From Flavobacterium ovatum (GTDB lineage: Bacteria; Bacteroidota; Bacteroidia; Flavobacteriales; Flavobacteriaceae), in NCBI RefSeq assembly GCF_040703125.1, contig NZ_CP160035.1:1240001-1304000 (forward strand): a stretch of 64,000 bases of DNA, read 5' to 3'. The notes under the pieces were generated by a model, which was given only the letters and a program-made list of their open reading frames with translations, ran no database searches and was not told the origin of the DNA. Positions 55,568-64,000 of this stretch are shown here, piece after piece (the first letter of the stretch is position 1; each line of letters starts with the position of its first letter). The position numbers were made by a program, and so were the translations under genes.

Positions 55568-56341
55568 CTATTGCAAAATCTCTTGAAAGAAACTTAGCAT
55601 CGCTTTCCAAGAGCGCTCAGAAGCCTTTTTGTTGTAAGCAACTCCTTTGCTATTATCGCTTCCAGCATCTTTATGTGTGTAAGCATGTACGGCATTCGAA
55701 TAATAATTCATTTGCCAATCTGCTTTAGCAGTGCGCATTTCGTTTTGAAAATCTTTAATCTCTTGTTCTGATTCGTATGGATCGTCGGCGCCATGTAGTA
55801 CCAAAACTTTGGCAGTAATTGGTTCAATAGTTCGACTAGCATCTCTGCTTAAACCACCGTGAAAAGATACTACTCCTTTAATTTTCATGTTTATACGAGC
55901 TGCTTCAATAGCGCCGGTACCTCCAAAACAATACCCAATCACAATGATTTTCTCTGGATTTGCTCCATTTTCTATCAATTGGTCTAATGCCAATTGTATT
56001 CTTCTATGATAATTTCGAATATTTTTCTTGTACGATCCAGCAATTTTCCCTGCTTCTTGAGGACTGTTTGGTTTATTTCCTGCGCCATAAATATCTGCTA
56101 CAAATGTATGATAGCCAAGCGCATTCAAAGCTGTTGCAGACTCTATAGAGTGATCGTCAATTCCCATCCATGCAGGCAAAATTAAAACTCCTGCATTATT
56201 GGTGATTTTTCCTTTGGCTTTGCCAAAAAAACCGGCTAACTTTTGAGAGTCATCGTTGTAAATAACAGACTTTAACTGAGAAAATGACAATTGAGGCATG
56301 GTGATTAATGCGAATAATATCAATATTATTTTATTTTTCAT
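55568..56341 (-). CDS. Dienelactone hydrolase-family protein
   Basis: A 257-aa secreted alpha/beta hydrolase. Signal peptide ends PQLSFSQ. The nucleophile is Cys in IVIGYCFGGTGAIE; VLHGADDPYESE gives the Asp and SNAVHAYTHKDAG the His. It hydrolyses esters or lactones; the true substrate is unknown. It stands alone between convergent and same-strand neighbours. Confidence 0.9.
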   Translation of the reverse strand: MKNKIILILFALITMPQLSFSQLKSVIYNDDSQKLAGFFGKAKGKITNNAGVLILPAWMGIDDHSIESATALNALGYHTFVADIYGAGNKPNSPQEAGKIAGSYKKNIRNYHRRIQLALDQLIENGANPEKIIVIGYCFGGTGAIEAARINMKIKGVVSFHGGLSRDASRTIEPITAKVLVLHGADDPYESEQEIKDFQNEMRTAKADWQMNYYSNAVHAYTHKDAGSDNSKGVAYNKKASERSWKAMLSFFQEILQ

Positions 56342-56465
56342 AGACTGAGTTTTTATATTTTAAAGATACAATTTTGGAAATGGAACAAAAGTTAAATTTT
56401 GCTGGATTTTATAAAAGCATTTTTAATTTTTATAATTCTTTATTGTAAAGGTGATTTTGAAACGA

Positions 56466-57194
56466 TTACTCAACTTTAAAAGCCATAATTGCATGAGGGA
56501 ATAGTCGTTCTACAAATAATTTATAAGCAGTAACTGAGGGATGTAAGCCGTCATTTGCAACTAATGATGGATCTTCCAGCCCATTTCTAGTAATGTCCGT
56601 GATGTTGACAAAGGTAATGGCATTGTCTTCACAGTATTTTTTAGCAAAGGTGTTGTAGCGATCAATTTCTATGGATGTATTTTCAGGGTTCCTGTAATTT
56701 TGACCAAAAGGAGTATAAGCATAATCAGGAATAGAAAGTACGATTACTCTTTTTTTGTTTCCTTTAGCTAATGAAATGCTTTTAGCTATTAATTCAGGAA
56801 ATTCTTTTTCGTAAATACTAAAATCAATACCTTGAAATTGATTGTTAACACCGATGAGCAGACTAACTAAATCGTAATCTGTGCTGGGGCTTTGGTCTTT
56901 AATTGCATTTATTAAGTTGCTGGTTGTCCAGCCTGTTCTAGCAATAACATCAAGGCTGTAATTTTGGTTTTGAGGATGGTTTGCTAGTTGATATTTAAGT
57001 TGTTCGGGGAATTTACAAGTCGAACAAACGCTTTGACCAATAGTATAGGAATCGCCCAAGGCTAGATAATGGAGGTTTATATCGTTTTGAGGAGTAGTTG
57101 AAATGGTGCTTTTGGCAGCGGGATTTTCAACGCTACAATTGCTAAGAAAAAAAGTTGTTAATACCGTAACTATCATGATTATTATTGTTTTCAT
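56466..57194 (-). CDS. SGNH/GDSL-family hydrolase lipoprotein
   Basis: A 242-aa lipoprotein (TFFLSNCSVENP, Cys at about 20). The SGNH blocks are YLALGDSYTIGQSV (catalytic Ser), SLLIGVNNQFQ (Asn, Gly) and LVANDGLHPSVTAY (Asp and His). It likely de-esterifies lipids or sugar esters in the envelope. Confidence 0.9.
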   Translation of the reverse strand: MKTIIIMIVTVLTTFFLSNCSVENPAAKSTISTTPQNDINLHYLALGDSYTIGQSVCSTCKFPEQLKYQLANHPQNQNYSLDVIARTGWTTSNLINAIKDQSPSTDYDLVSLLIGVNNQFQGIDFSIYEKEFPELIAKSISLAKGNKKRVIVLSIPDYAYTPFGQNYRNPENTSIEIDRYNTFAKKYCEDNAITFVNITDITRNGLEDPSLVANDGLHPSVTAYKLFVERLFPHAIMAFKVE

Positions 57195-57252
57195 ATAGGT
57201 TGAATTTAAATTGCTACCTATTCATAGTTACGGTGAAATATACTTTATGGTT

Positions 57253-58035
57253 TTATGCCATAGTTACTTTTTGCGAGATTTGCTCTTCAATAGCATTCCA
57301 TAGGCCAATGCGTTTTTCTAAAGCTAGAATTGAAACTTCTTCTACTTCTTTCCATTTAATTGGGTCATTTTTACAAAGTTCTGTGATCATCTCCATGGCC
57401 ATTGGACCATGCTCATCAGCGTCCAATTCGATATGTCTTTCAAAATAGTATACCAATTTTGACAAATCAGTTTCAGTTAAATTTTCTTGAAATCTCTTGA
57501 TGATGGACGTAAACATACTCGGAATCAAATCTTCTCTACCAAAGGTAAATGCAGCGGCAATTTCATGCGGTTTTCCATGTTCGATAACCGTGAAAGTAAA
57601 ATCCAAAAATGCTTTGATTCCAGGATGTAAATGACTGGTTTTAATCGCTACAAAAATATTTTTAAGCGAATTGATTTCATTTAAAAAATGTTCGATTTCG
57701 CTTGTGTTAGCACCACAATCTTGCATCGCTTCAATATACATTTCGTAATGACTTTGACGACGACCGTCAATTGTTAAATCGGTTTCTTCGGCAAGTACAA
57801 TTTCGTTAATCAAATACCTGGTTTGAGGATTGGTAGTCGGAAACCAAGGTGTAGTGGTACACGTCAACTTAGATTGTAGTGCTTTCAATAAAGACATAAA
57901 ATCCCAAACTGCATAGACGTGGCCTTCTAGAAAAGCATGTAAATCTTCTATGGTTTTTACTCTGTTGTAAAGTGGGTGCTGTAACAGTATATTCTTTTGA
58001 TTCTGGATACTGTTATTGATATGTTGAATGTTCAT
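57253..58035 (-). CDS. DUF3050 protein (haem-oxygenase-like fold)
   Basis: A 260-aa protein of the DUF3050 family: start NSIQNQKNILLQHPLYN, HAFLEGHVYAVWDFMSLLKAL, FFERHIELDADEHGPMA-like YFERHIELDADEHGPMAMEM. His-rich helices (FLEGHVYAVWDF, ETDLTIDGRRQSHYEMYIEA) are consistent with a metal-dependent haem-oxygenase-like helical fold, but the activity is unknown. Both flanking genes lie on the same strand, so a loose operon is possible. Confidence 0.88.
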   Translation of the reverse strand: MNIQHINNSIQNQKNILLQHPLYNRVKTIEDLHAFLEGHVYAVWDFMSLLKALQSKLTCTTTPWFPTTNPQTRYLINEIVLAEETDLTIDGRRQSHYEMYIEAMQDCGANTSEIEHFLNEINSLKNIFVAIKTSHLHPGIKAFLDFTFTVIEHGKPHEIAAAFTFGREDLIPSMFTSIIKRFQENLTETDLSKLVYYFERHIELDADEHGPMAMEMITELCKNDPIKWKEVEEVSILALEKRIGLWNAIEEQISQKVTMA

Positions 58036-58245
58036 TTGGGATAGTTTTAGTGTAAATATAATTAAGCTTCAAGTTTTATTTACGGTTTAGGTTAATTTTA
58101 TTAATTCTTTAATAGCTGTTTAATGTGAAGCGCTATGTCTTAATATACGAAATTAATTTGGGTATGGTTTTTAAGAGTCTAATGTATAATGAATTATGGT
58201 GATACGTTAGGGTTTTGAATTGTATTAGAGGATTTAGATAAAATA

Positions 58246-59424
58246 TCATTTAAACGCAGAAATCCCAGTAATATCCATTCCAGTAATTAATAAGTGAATG
58301 TCGTGTGTCCCTTCATAAGTAATCACTGACTCTAGGTTCATCATGTGGCGCATGATGGAGTATTCGCCAGTAATTCCCATTCCGCCTAGAATTTGTCTAG
58401 CTTCACGAGCAATTTCGATAGCCATGTCTACATTATTTCGCTTCGCCATCGAGATTTGAGCTGTAGTCGCTTTGCCTTCGTTGCGTAAAACGCCTAATCG
58501 CCAAGTTAGCAATTGGGCTTTGGTGATTTCGGTAATCATTTCGGCAAGTTTTTTCTGTTGCAATTGCATTCCTGCAATCGGTTTGTCAAACTGGATGCGC
58601 TCTTTGGCGTAGCGTAAAGCGGTGTCGTAACAATCCATTGCTGCTCCAATCGCCCCCCAAGCAATCCCGTAACGGGCAGAATCCAAACAACCCAAAGGTG
58701 CGCCAAGTCCAGATTTGTTGGGTAAAATATTGACTTTAGGAACTTTGACATTGTCAAAGATTAACTCGCCTGTAGCCGAAGCACGTAAGGACCATTTGTT
58801 GTGGGTTTCGGGAGTAGTAAAGCCTTTCATGCCTCTCTCTACAATAAGTCCATGTATGCGGCCCGATTCATCTTTTGCCCAAACGATGGCGATATCTGCA
58901 AAGGGTGCATTGGAAATCCACATTTTGGCACCGTTCAAAACTACATAATCCCCTTTGTCTTTAAAGTTGGTAATCATACTCCCTGGATCCGAACCGTAAT
59001 TGGGTTCCGTCAAGCCAAAGCAGCCCATGAATTCACCTGTAGCGAGTTTAGGTAAGTACTTTTTTCGTTGTTCTTCATTTCCATATTTCCAAATAGGGTA
59101 CATCACCAATGATGATTGTACCGAAGCGGTAGAGCGAATCCCAGAATCCCCTCGCTCTAGTTCCTGCATGATTAAGCCATAGGAAATCTGGTCCAATCCT
59201 GCGCCACCATATTCGGTTGGTATATAAGGACCAAAACCGCCAACTTCACCCAAACCAGGAATGAGTTCTTTGGGGAATTCGGCTCGTTGAGCGTAATCTT
59301 CGATGATGGGTGAAACCGCTTTCTTAACCCAAGCTCTTGCCGATTCTCTAACTAATTTGTGCTCTTCGGTCAATAAATCATCTAATAAATAATAATCTGG
59401 GGCTTGAAATAAGTCTGGTTTCAT
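58246..59424 (-). CDS. Acyl-CoA dehydrogenase, probable glutaryl-CoA dehydrogenase
   Basis: A 392-aa flavoenzyme (ATG 59424). ACAD blocks: GCFGLTEPNYGSDPGSM, YVVLNGAKMWISNAPFADI, and the active-site region RQILGGMGITGEYSIMRHMMNLESVITYEGTHDIHL (Glu in YEGTHDI). GITGEYSIMRHMMNLE is close to glutaryl-CoA dehydrogenases, hence the suggestion; the product would be crotonyl-CoA in lysine/tryptophan breakdown. Single gene transcript likely. Confidence 0.88.
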   Translation of the reverse strand: MKPDLFQAPDYYLLDDLLTEEHKLVRESARAWVKKAVSPIIEDYAQRAEFPKELIPGLGEVGGFGPYIPTEYGGAGLDQISYGLIMQELERGDSGIRSTASVQSSLVMYPIWKYGNEEQRKKYLPKLATGEFMGCFGLTEPNYGSDPGSMITNFKDKGDYVVLNGAKMWISNAPFADIAIVWAKDESGRIHGLIVERGMKGFTTPETHNKWSLRASATGELIFDNVKVPKVNILPNKSGLGAPLGCLDSARYGIAWGAIGAAMDCYDTALRYAKERIQFDKPIAGMQLQQKKLAEMITEITKAQLLTWRLGVLRNEGKATTAQISMAKRNNVDMAIEIAREARQILGGMGITGEYSIMRHMMNLESVITYEGTHDIHLLITGMDITGISAFK

Positions 59425-59584
59425 GGCGCAGTAGTTTTGATTGGGTTTCAAAACTAAATTTAAGGAAAATATATGGGATATGTGTGGGGTTTGTAATGTT
59501 TTAAAGTCTTTGTTAAAAAAAAGCTAACCACAAATTCCGCTAATTTCCACAAATTACTTATTGCGTAAATTTACATTTGGAGTA

Positions 59585-59755
59585 TCATTTTTTTAAGATT
59601 CGATTTAAAACTTGCTCAGAAGTAAAAGTCTTAGCTGTTCCACTTTTAACGTCTTCAATTCGTTTTAGGATAGTTTTTTTATATTCAGTCACAGTTAATG
59701 GTTCATCGTTTTTGTTCTGTACAATCATAATTTGTTCATTTGTTATAGAGGTCAT
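59585..59755 (-). CDS. Small antitoxin-like protein
   Basis: A 56-aa ORF on the minus strand (starts ATG 59755): MTSITNEQIMIVQNKNDEPL then TVTEYKKTILKRIEDVKSG and TKTF-like TAKTFTSEQVLNRILKK. The last 30 residues (helical EDVKSG, then TSEQVLNRI) resemble the toxin-wrapping ends of RelB/ParD-type antitoxins, and its size fits. No RelE-like toxin gene is seen just downstream, where the antitoxin stop is followed by non-coding repeats. It lies 80 bp after the HEPN-like gene on the same strand. Confidence 0.6.
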   Translation of the reverse strand: MTSITNEQIMIVQNKNDEPLTVTEYKKTILKRIEDVKSGTAKTFTSEQVLNRILKK

Positions 59756-59835
59756 CTATTACTTGTTTTGTTGTTTTCAAAATAAACAATATTTATTAGT
59801 GTCGTGATTCTTTATGTGTTATTCGAAGTATAGAT

Positions 59836-60543
59836 TTAGGCATGCTCATTATTTAATAAACTTAAAATTAATTTATTAAAAAATTGTTTTAAATTTAAAA
59901 TCATTTGTTGGTTAAAGTCATGATTTTGAATGTCTAATTTGAAAAAGGAATTATAATCATATAATAGTTCAAATTCTTTTTTTTCTAAATATTCTGCAGA
60001 ATTTCTGAATCCTAAAAGATTTTTATTCAAATTTATGAAATTATATATTCTATCCCAATCTCTATGTTTTTGGTTAATTTCTCCATCTCCATGAACAATT
60101 CTATTTCTGATTTTTCGCATTGTGTCAAGGTAATTCCATTCAGGTTCAATTTCATTTAAATTTAGATTTACTGCTTTTTTTAAGTAAAATTTTGCTTTTT
60201 CTATCTCACTGTTCCCTTTTAAATTTTCAATTGAAAATTCTTTTTGATTAATTTTAGAATGCGTAGTGCAGATTATTTTAAGTTCGTATTCAAGAACTGA
60301 AAACATTTGTATGAAAAATGATGTTCTGAAACTTTGAGGATAGAAGGTAGCTTCTTGATGAAAGGTCTTGCTGAAGTTCAAAAGATCTTTATCGTTTAAT
60401 AATTTTAGATCTGTATTATTATCAATGCTTCTATGATATTTAATGAAGTTTTTTAAAAGAAAATCCTCCATCAGTAAATTGTAATTTTCAAATTCAATTA
60501 AAAAATCTTTGTCTAAATATTTTTGATAAAGTAGTTCATTCAT
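59836..60543 (-). CDS. HEPN-like protein of unknown function
   Basis: A 235-aa mainly helical protein with SFFIQMFSVLEYELKIICTTH and MRKIRNRIVHGDGEINQKHRDW. The block RNRIVHG matches the RX4-6H type motif at the active site of HEPN RNases, preceded by an aromatic-rich helix as in RiboL-PSP-HEPN and abortive-infection types. Other HEPN parts are too weak to see. Possible ribonuclease of a defence or toxin-type system; the same-strand antitoxin-like ORF lies just downstream. Function is inferred from a single motif. Confidence 0.7.
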   Translation of the reverse strand: MNELLYQKYLDKDFLIEFENYNLLMEDFLLKNFIKYHRSIDNNTDLKLLNDKDLLNFSKTFHQEATFYPQSFRTSFFIQMFSVLEYELKIICTTHSKINQKEFSIENLKGNSEIEKAKFYLKKAVNLNLNEIEPEWNYLDTMRKIRNRIVHGDGEINQKHRDWDRIYNFINLNKNLLGFRNSAEYLEKKEFELLYDYNSFFKLDIQNHDFNQQMILNLKQFFNKLILSLLNNEHA

Positions 60544-60581
60544 TTGTTTTGTAATAATTTATATTCCCAATTTCCTTTCAT

Positions 60582-60665
60582 AGCCCTGATCGAAACGGCA
60601 TCCTCTTGTATTGCGGTAGCAAATACAAGAGATACAGTGGAGAGCAGGGACAGACTTTCCTGAAA
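60582..60665 (+). repeat. Structured intergenic element, copy 3
   Basis: AGCCCTGATCGAAACGGCATCC, inner hairpin CTCTTGTATT / AATACAAGAG, then ATACAGTGGAGAGCAGGGA. The outer CCCTG pairs with CAGGG. Lies between the HEPN-like gene and dnaE. Confidence 0.75.
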
Positions 60666-60693
60666 AAGCCAAATCTTTCTGCTCCTAAACCTT

Positions 60694-63600
60694 TTAATTC
60701 AACTTAAAGTTGATTTGCATTTTTTCGAGTTCGATCAATAGCTCATTGGTGATATTGATTTTCAGTCTGCGGCTTGGCATGCTTAGTCGGGTTATAACCT
60801 TAACCTCTTCCACTTCGGTCATTTCAGGTGTTTTGATGGTTCCTGTTTCGCTTTCAGCGTCATCGCTTACGTCTTCTACAAAATCATCTTCGGTTTCGAT
60901 AGTAATTGGTTCCACTTCGACCATTTTCTTGATGCGGTCCAGTTCCATGATGTCAAAAGTGACTTGATGGTCGCCTTTGTGTTCTTGGAAAATACGGCTC
61001 AAATGGTGAATGAAATCCGTCTGTAAATCGGTAATGTTTAGAATAATGATCAGTCTTTTGGCAAACGCAGCCAGTACATCTTGCAGTTGTCTTACCTCTG
61101 TAAATGCGATTCGGGGGTCGCTTTTCTTGCCCGTATCTTGGTTTACCCAACCGTCTTTGACCATCAATTTGATGTAAACGAAGTTGTTTTGCAAGAAGAA
61201 ATGACGGAATTTAAGGTATTCTTCACCAAAAATCTTGAACTCATAACTTTCGTCATAGCCTTCGAGGTTAAAGATTCCCCAACCTTTTCCGTTTTTGGCG
61301 ACTTTGTGTTGCACGTTATTTACGATTCCGGCGATTGCGAGCGGTTTGCTTACGTGCAGGTGCAGGTTTTTAAGCGCTTCGAGTCTGACATTACAGAAGT
61401 TTTTCATTTCGAACTTGAAATCGTCCAATGGATGTCCAGAGATGTATATCCCGACAACTTCTTTCTCTTTGGCGAGTTTTTCCATGGTGCTCCAATCCTC
61501 GCAAGGCGGCACAACAGGCTCGGCAATTTGGACTTCAGAGGCTTCACCAAACAAACTTACTTGCGAGGAATTTTCATTTTCTTGAAACTTAGCACCATAA
61601 CGAATGGCTTTTTCGTAGAAGGTAATTCCGTCGCCATCATCGTGGAAATATTGTGCACGGTGAGTGTCTCCAAAACAGTCCATACCTCCAGCGAGTACTA
61701 GGTTTTCAAATGCTTTTTTGTTGGCGGCACGCAAATCAATACGTTTTGCTAAGTCAAAAATCGATTTGTATCGACCGTCTTTTCTATGTTCTACGATTGT
61801 GTTTACAGCGCCAGAACCCACTCCTTTGACGGCTCCCATTCCAAAACGAACAGCATATTCATCATTTACGGTAAATTTATAGAAAGATTCATTGACATCT
61901 GGACCCAAAACTTGCAATCCCATGCGTTTGCATTCTTCCATGAAGAACGAAACTTGTTTGATGTCGTTCATGTTATTGGACAATACCGCCGCCATATATT
62001 CGGCAGGGTAGTGTGCTTTTAGGTAAGCAGTTTGGTAGGCAATCCATGCGTAGCAAGTAGAGTGCGATTTGTTAAAGGCATAACTCGCAAAGGCTTCCCA
62101 GTCTTTCCAGATTTTCTCCAAGACTACAGGGTCATGTCCTTTTTCTGCCGCTTGTTTGACAAATTGAGGTTTCATTTTATCTAGTACTTCCTTCTGTTTC
62201 TTACCCATTGCTTTACGCAAAACGTCGGCTTCCCCTTTGGTAAATCCAGCCAAAGATTGAGACAAAAGCATCACCTGCTCTTGGTACACGGTAATTCCGT
62301 AGGTTTCGCCAAGGTATTCTTCGCAGGCATCTAGATCGTATTTGATTTCTTCTTCGCCATTTTTTCTTCGAACAAAAGAAGGAATATATTCTAATGGACC
62401 TGGACGATACAAGGCATTCATGGCAATTAAATCCCCAAAAACGGTGGGTTTCAATTCCTTCATGTATTTCTGCATTCCGGGTGACTCGTATTGGAAAATC
62501 CCAACGGTTTCTCCACGCTGAAACAGCTCGTAGGTCTTGACATCATCAATAGGGAAGGTGTCAGGATCGAGCGTAATATCGTTTCTATATTTTACCAGTT
62601 TAACGGTGTCTTTTATCAAAGTAAGGGTCTTCAGACCCAAGAAGTCCATCTTCAACAATCCGGCACTTTCGGCTACAGAGTTGTCAAATTGGGTTACATA
62701 TAAATCGGAATCCTTGGCGGTGGTAACCGGAACGTAATTGGTAATATCTGATGGTGTGATAATCACCCCACAGGCGTGAATTCCCGTGTTACGCATCGAA
62801 CCTTCTAGAATTTTTGCTTGCTGAATCGTTTCGGCAGCCAAATCATCACCGTTGGCAATGGCTATTAATTCCTTGACCAAGTCAAATTCGTCAGGACCTT
62901 TTAGTGCTTTTCTAACCTCGTCTTCTGGTTCAGAAAGGAAACGTGCTAGATTCCATTTCCCAGGCATCATTGCAGGAATCAGCTTCGCAATCCTATCGGC
63001 TTCAAATAGTGGTAAATCCAGTACACGCGCCGTATCACGAATCGCGGATTTGGTCGCCATTTTACCATAAGTGATAATTTGTGCCACCTGATTGGCTCCG
63101 TATTTATTGATTACATAATCCATAACACGACCACGACCTTCATCATCAAAATCGATATCAATATCGGGCATAGACACACGGTCGGGATTCAAGAAACGCT
63201 CAAAAAGCAAATCGTACTTAATCGGGTCAATATTCGTAATTCCTAAACAATACGCAACGGCAGAACCCGCTGCCGAACCACGTCCAGGTCCCACAGATAC
63301 GTCCATCTCTCGCGCCTTGGCAATAAAATCCTGAACAATCAAGAAATAACCAGGGTATCCTGAGTTCGAAATGGTCAACAACTCAAAATCCAATCGCTCC
63401 TGAATCGATTCGGTTATTTCGCCATATCGTTTTCGAGCTCCAATCATTGTTAAGTCACGCAAATACGCATTTTCACCACGTACCCCATTATCTAAATCAT
63501 CTTCGGGATTTACAAATTCTTGCGGAATATCGTATTTAGGTAACAATACATCTCGGTACAAAGAATACACTTCGACCTTGTCAATAATTTCCTGAATATT

Positions 63601-64000
63601 GATAATTGCATCGGGCAAGTCGGCAAAAATTTGCTTCATCTCGTCACCCGACTTATAATAGTATTCTTGATTGGGTAAGCCATAACGGTATCCGCGTCCA
63701 CGCCCAATTGGGGTAGCTTGTTTTTCTCCGTCTTTTACACACAACAAAATATCGTGTGCGTTGGCATCCTCTTTATTTACGTAATAGGTGTTGTTGGAAG
63801 CGATTAATTTTACGTCATGTTTTCGAGCAAAAGCAATCAAGGTTTTGTTCACACGGTTTTCGTCCTCTTGGTTGTGACGCATGATTTCGAGGTAAAAATC
63901 AGCTCCAAACTGCTCTTTCCACCAAATCAAAGCTTCTTCGGCTTGGTTTTCTCCCAAGTTCAAAATCTTACCCGGAATTTCTCCGTACAAGTTTCCCGAG
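60694..64000 (-). CDS. dnaE: DNA polymerase III alpha subunit, 5' end cut by window edge
   Basis: About 1100 codons of the C-terminal part are in the window; the N-terminal PHP region is cut at 64000 (the frame stays open to the edge, ending upstream with SGNLYGEIPGKIL). Visible: PHP remainder (SNNTYYVNKEDANAHDILL), palm PDIDIDFDDEGRGRVMDY, and GPGRGSAAGSAVAY, then fingers, HhH, and the OB-fold (LAIAGIVNNVQHKV...). The polymerase replicates the chromosome. C-terminal tail after the OB-fold ends LLIELEKMQINFKLN. Confidence 0.96.
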   Translation of the reverse strand, partial: SGNLYGEIPGKILNLGENQAEEALIWWKEQFGADFYLEIMRHNQEDENRVNKTLIAFARKHDVKLIASNNTYYVNKEDANAHDILLCVKDGEKQATPIGRGRGYRYGLPNQEYYYKSGDEMKQIFADLPDAIINIQEIIDKVEVYSLYRDVLLPKYDIPQEFVNPEDDLDNGVRGENAYLRDLTMIGARKRYGEITESIQERLDFELLTISNSGYPGYFLIVQDFIAKAREMDVSVGPGRGSAAGSAVAYCLGITNIDPIKYDLLFERFLNPDRVSMPDIDIDFDDEGRGRVMDYVINKYGANQVAQIITYGKMATKSAIRDTARVLDLPLFEADRIAKLIPAMMPGKWNLARFLSEPEDEVRKALKGPDEFDLVKELIAIANGDDLAAETIQQAKILEGSMRNTGIHACGVIITPSDITNYVPVTTAKDSDLYVTQFDNSVAESAGLLKMDFLGLKTLTLIKDTVKLVKYRNDITLDPDTFPIDDVKTYELFQRGETVGIFQYESPGMQKYMKELKPTVFGDLIAMNALYRPGPLEYIPSFVRRKNGEEEIKYDLDACEEYLGETYGITVYQEQVMLLSQSLAGFTKGEADVLRKAMGKKQKEVLDKMKPQFVKQAAEKGHDPVVLEKIWKDWEAFASYAFNKSHSTCYAWIAYQTAYLKAHYPAEYMAAVLSNNMNDIKQVSFFMEECKRMGLQVLGPDVNESFYKFTVNDEYAVRFGMGAVKGVGSGAVNTIVEHRKDGRYKSIFDLAKRIDLRAANKKAFENLVLAGGMDCFGDTHRAQYFHDDGDGITFYEKAIRYGAKFQENENSSQVSLFGEASEVQIAEPVVPPCEDWSTMEKLAKEKEVVGIYISGHPLDDFKFEMKNFCNVRLEALKNLHLHVSKPLAIAGIVNNVQHKVAKNGKGWGIFNLEGYDESYEFKIFGEEYLKFRHFFLQNNFVYIKLMVKDGWVNQDTGKKSDPRIAFTEVRQLQDVLAAFAKRLIIILNITDLQTDFIHHLSRIFQEHKGDHQVTFDIMELDRIKKMVEVEPITIETEDDFVEDVSDDAESETGTIKTPEMTEVEEVKVITRLSMPSRRLKINITNELLIELEKMQINFKLN

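Overview
The window looks like chromosome of a Flavobacteriaceae member, most likely a Flavobacterium. Evidence: low GC; Bacteroidetes-type promoters (TTG-N19-TAnnTTTG, seen upstream of asd and amt); a SusC/SusD pair; type IX secretion (T9SS) sorting domains; a fused MurF-alanine racemase; and many dispersed intergenic repeats of a kind common in flavobacteria. No rRNA, CRISPR array or intact prophage was seen. One tRNA gene (Ser, GGA) is present.

Layout. 1-4100: a truncated PKD-domain secreted protein, an unknown lipoprotein and, divergently, an ECF-like sigma factor with a membrane TPR partner. 4244-8550: housekeeping genes (TatD-type DNase, acyltransferase, L-asparaginase, MFS exporter). 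9276-23537: a probable polysaccharide utilization locus: SusC, SusD, a PKD-type surface lipoprotein, then a tRNA-Ser with a degenerate ~172-bp tandem repeat interrupted by a 1430-bp ISL3/ISAon1-like insertion sequence, a decayed AraC-type regulator remnant, a T9SS-exported carbohydrate-binding-like protein and a 945-aa beta-propeller plus catalytic-domain protein that I suspect is a lambda-carrageenase-like (GH150) enzyme. 23955-29852: a PorT-like barrel, a membrane protein, murF-alr, mscL, asd. 30513-36656: a DUF4402 protein, a His-rich metal-binding-like peptide with its TonB receptor, and a prolyl oligopeptidase. 36990-38700: small membrane proteins, one broken at an A8 run, and a ribosome hibernation factor. 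39167-44740: L,D-transpeptidase, amt, trmB, a LysE exporter, a truncated Dus fragment. 44841-52784: a minus-strand surface operon (T9SS CTD protein, outer-membrane barrel, 1794-aa adhesin-like protein with five 91-aa repeats) and a divergent membrane-bound AraC regulator. 52819-55353: alkyltransferase-like protein and an Fe-S trio (Mrp, NifU-C, ferredoxin). 55568-64000: dienelactone hydrolase, SGNH hydrolase, DUF3050, acyl-CoA dehydrogenase, a small antitoxin-like ORF, a HEPN-like protein and the 3' part of dnaE.

The most unusual items are: three copies of a structured intergenic element whose inner hairpin changes sequence while keeping base pairing; the tRNA-Ser 3'-end tandem repeat with an exact 8-bp target duplication around the IS; the repeat-rich surface operon; the candidate carrageenan locus with its dead regulator; and a HEPN-like gene next to a lone antitoxin-like gene. 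Functional calls rest on motif reading only; no database search was possible.
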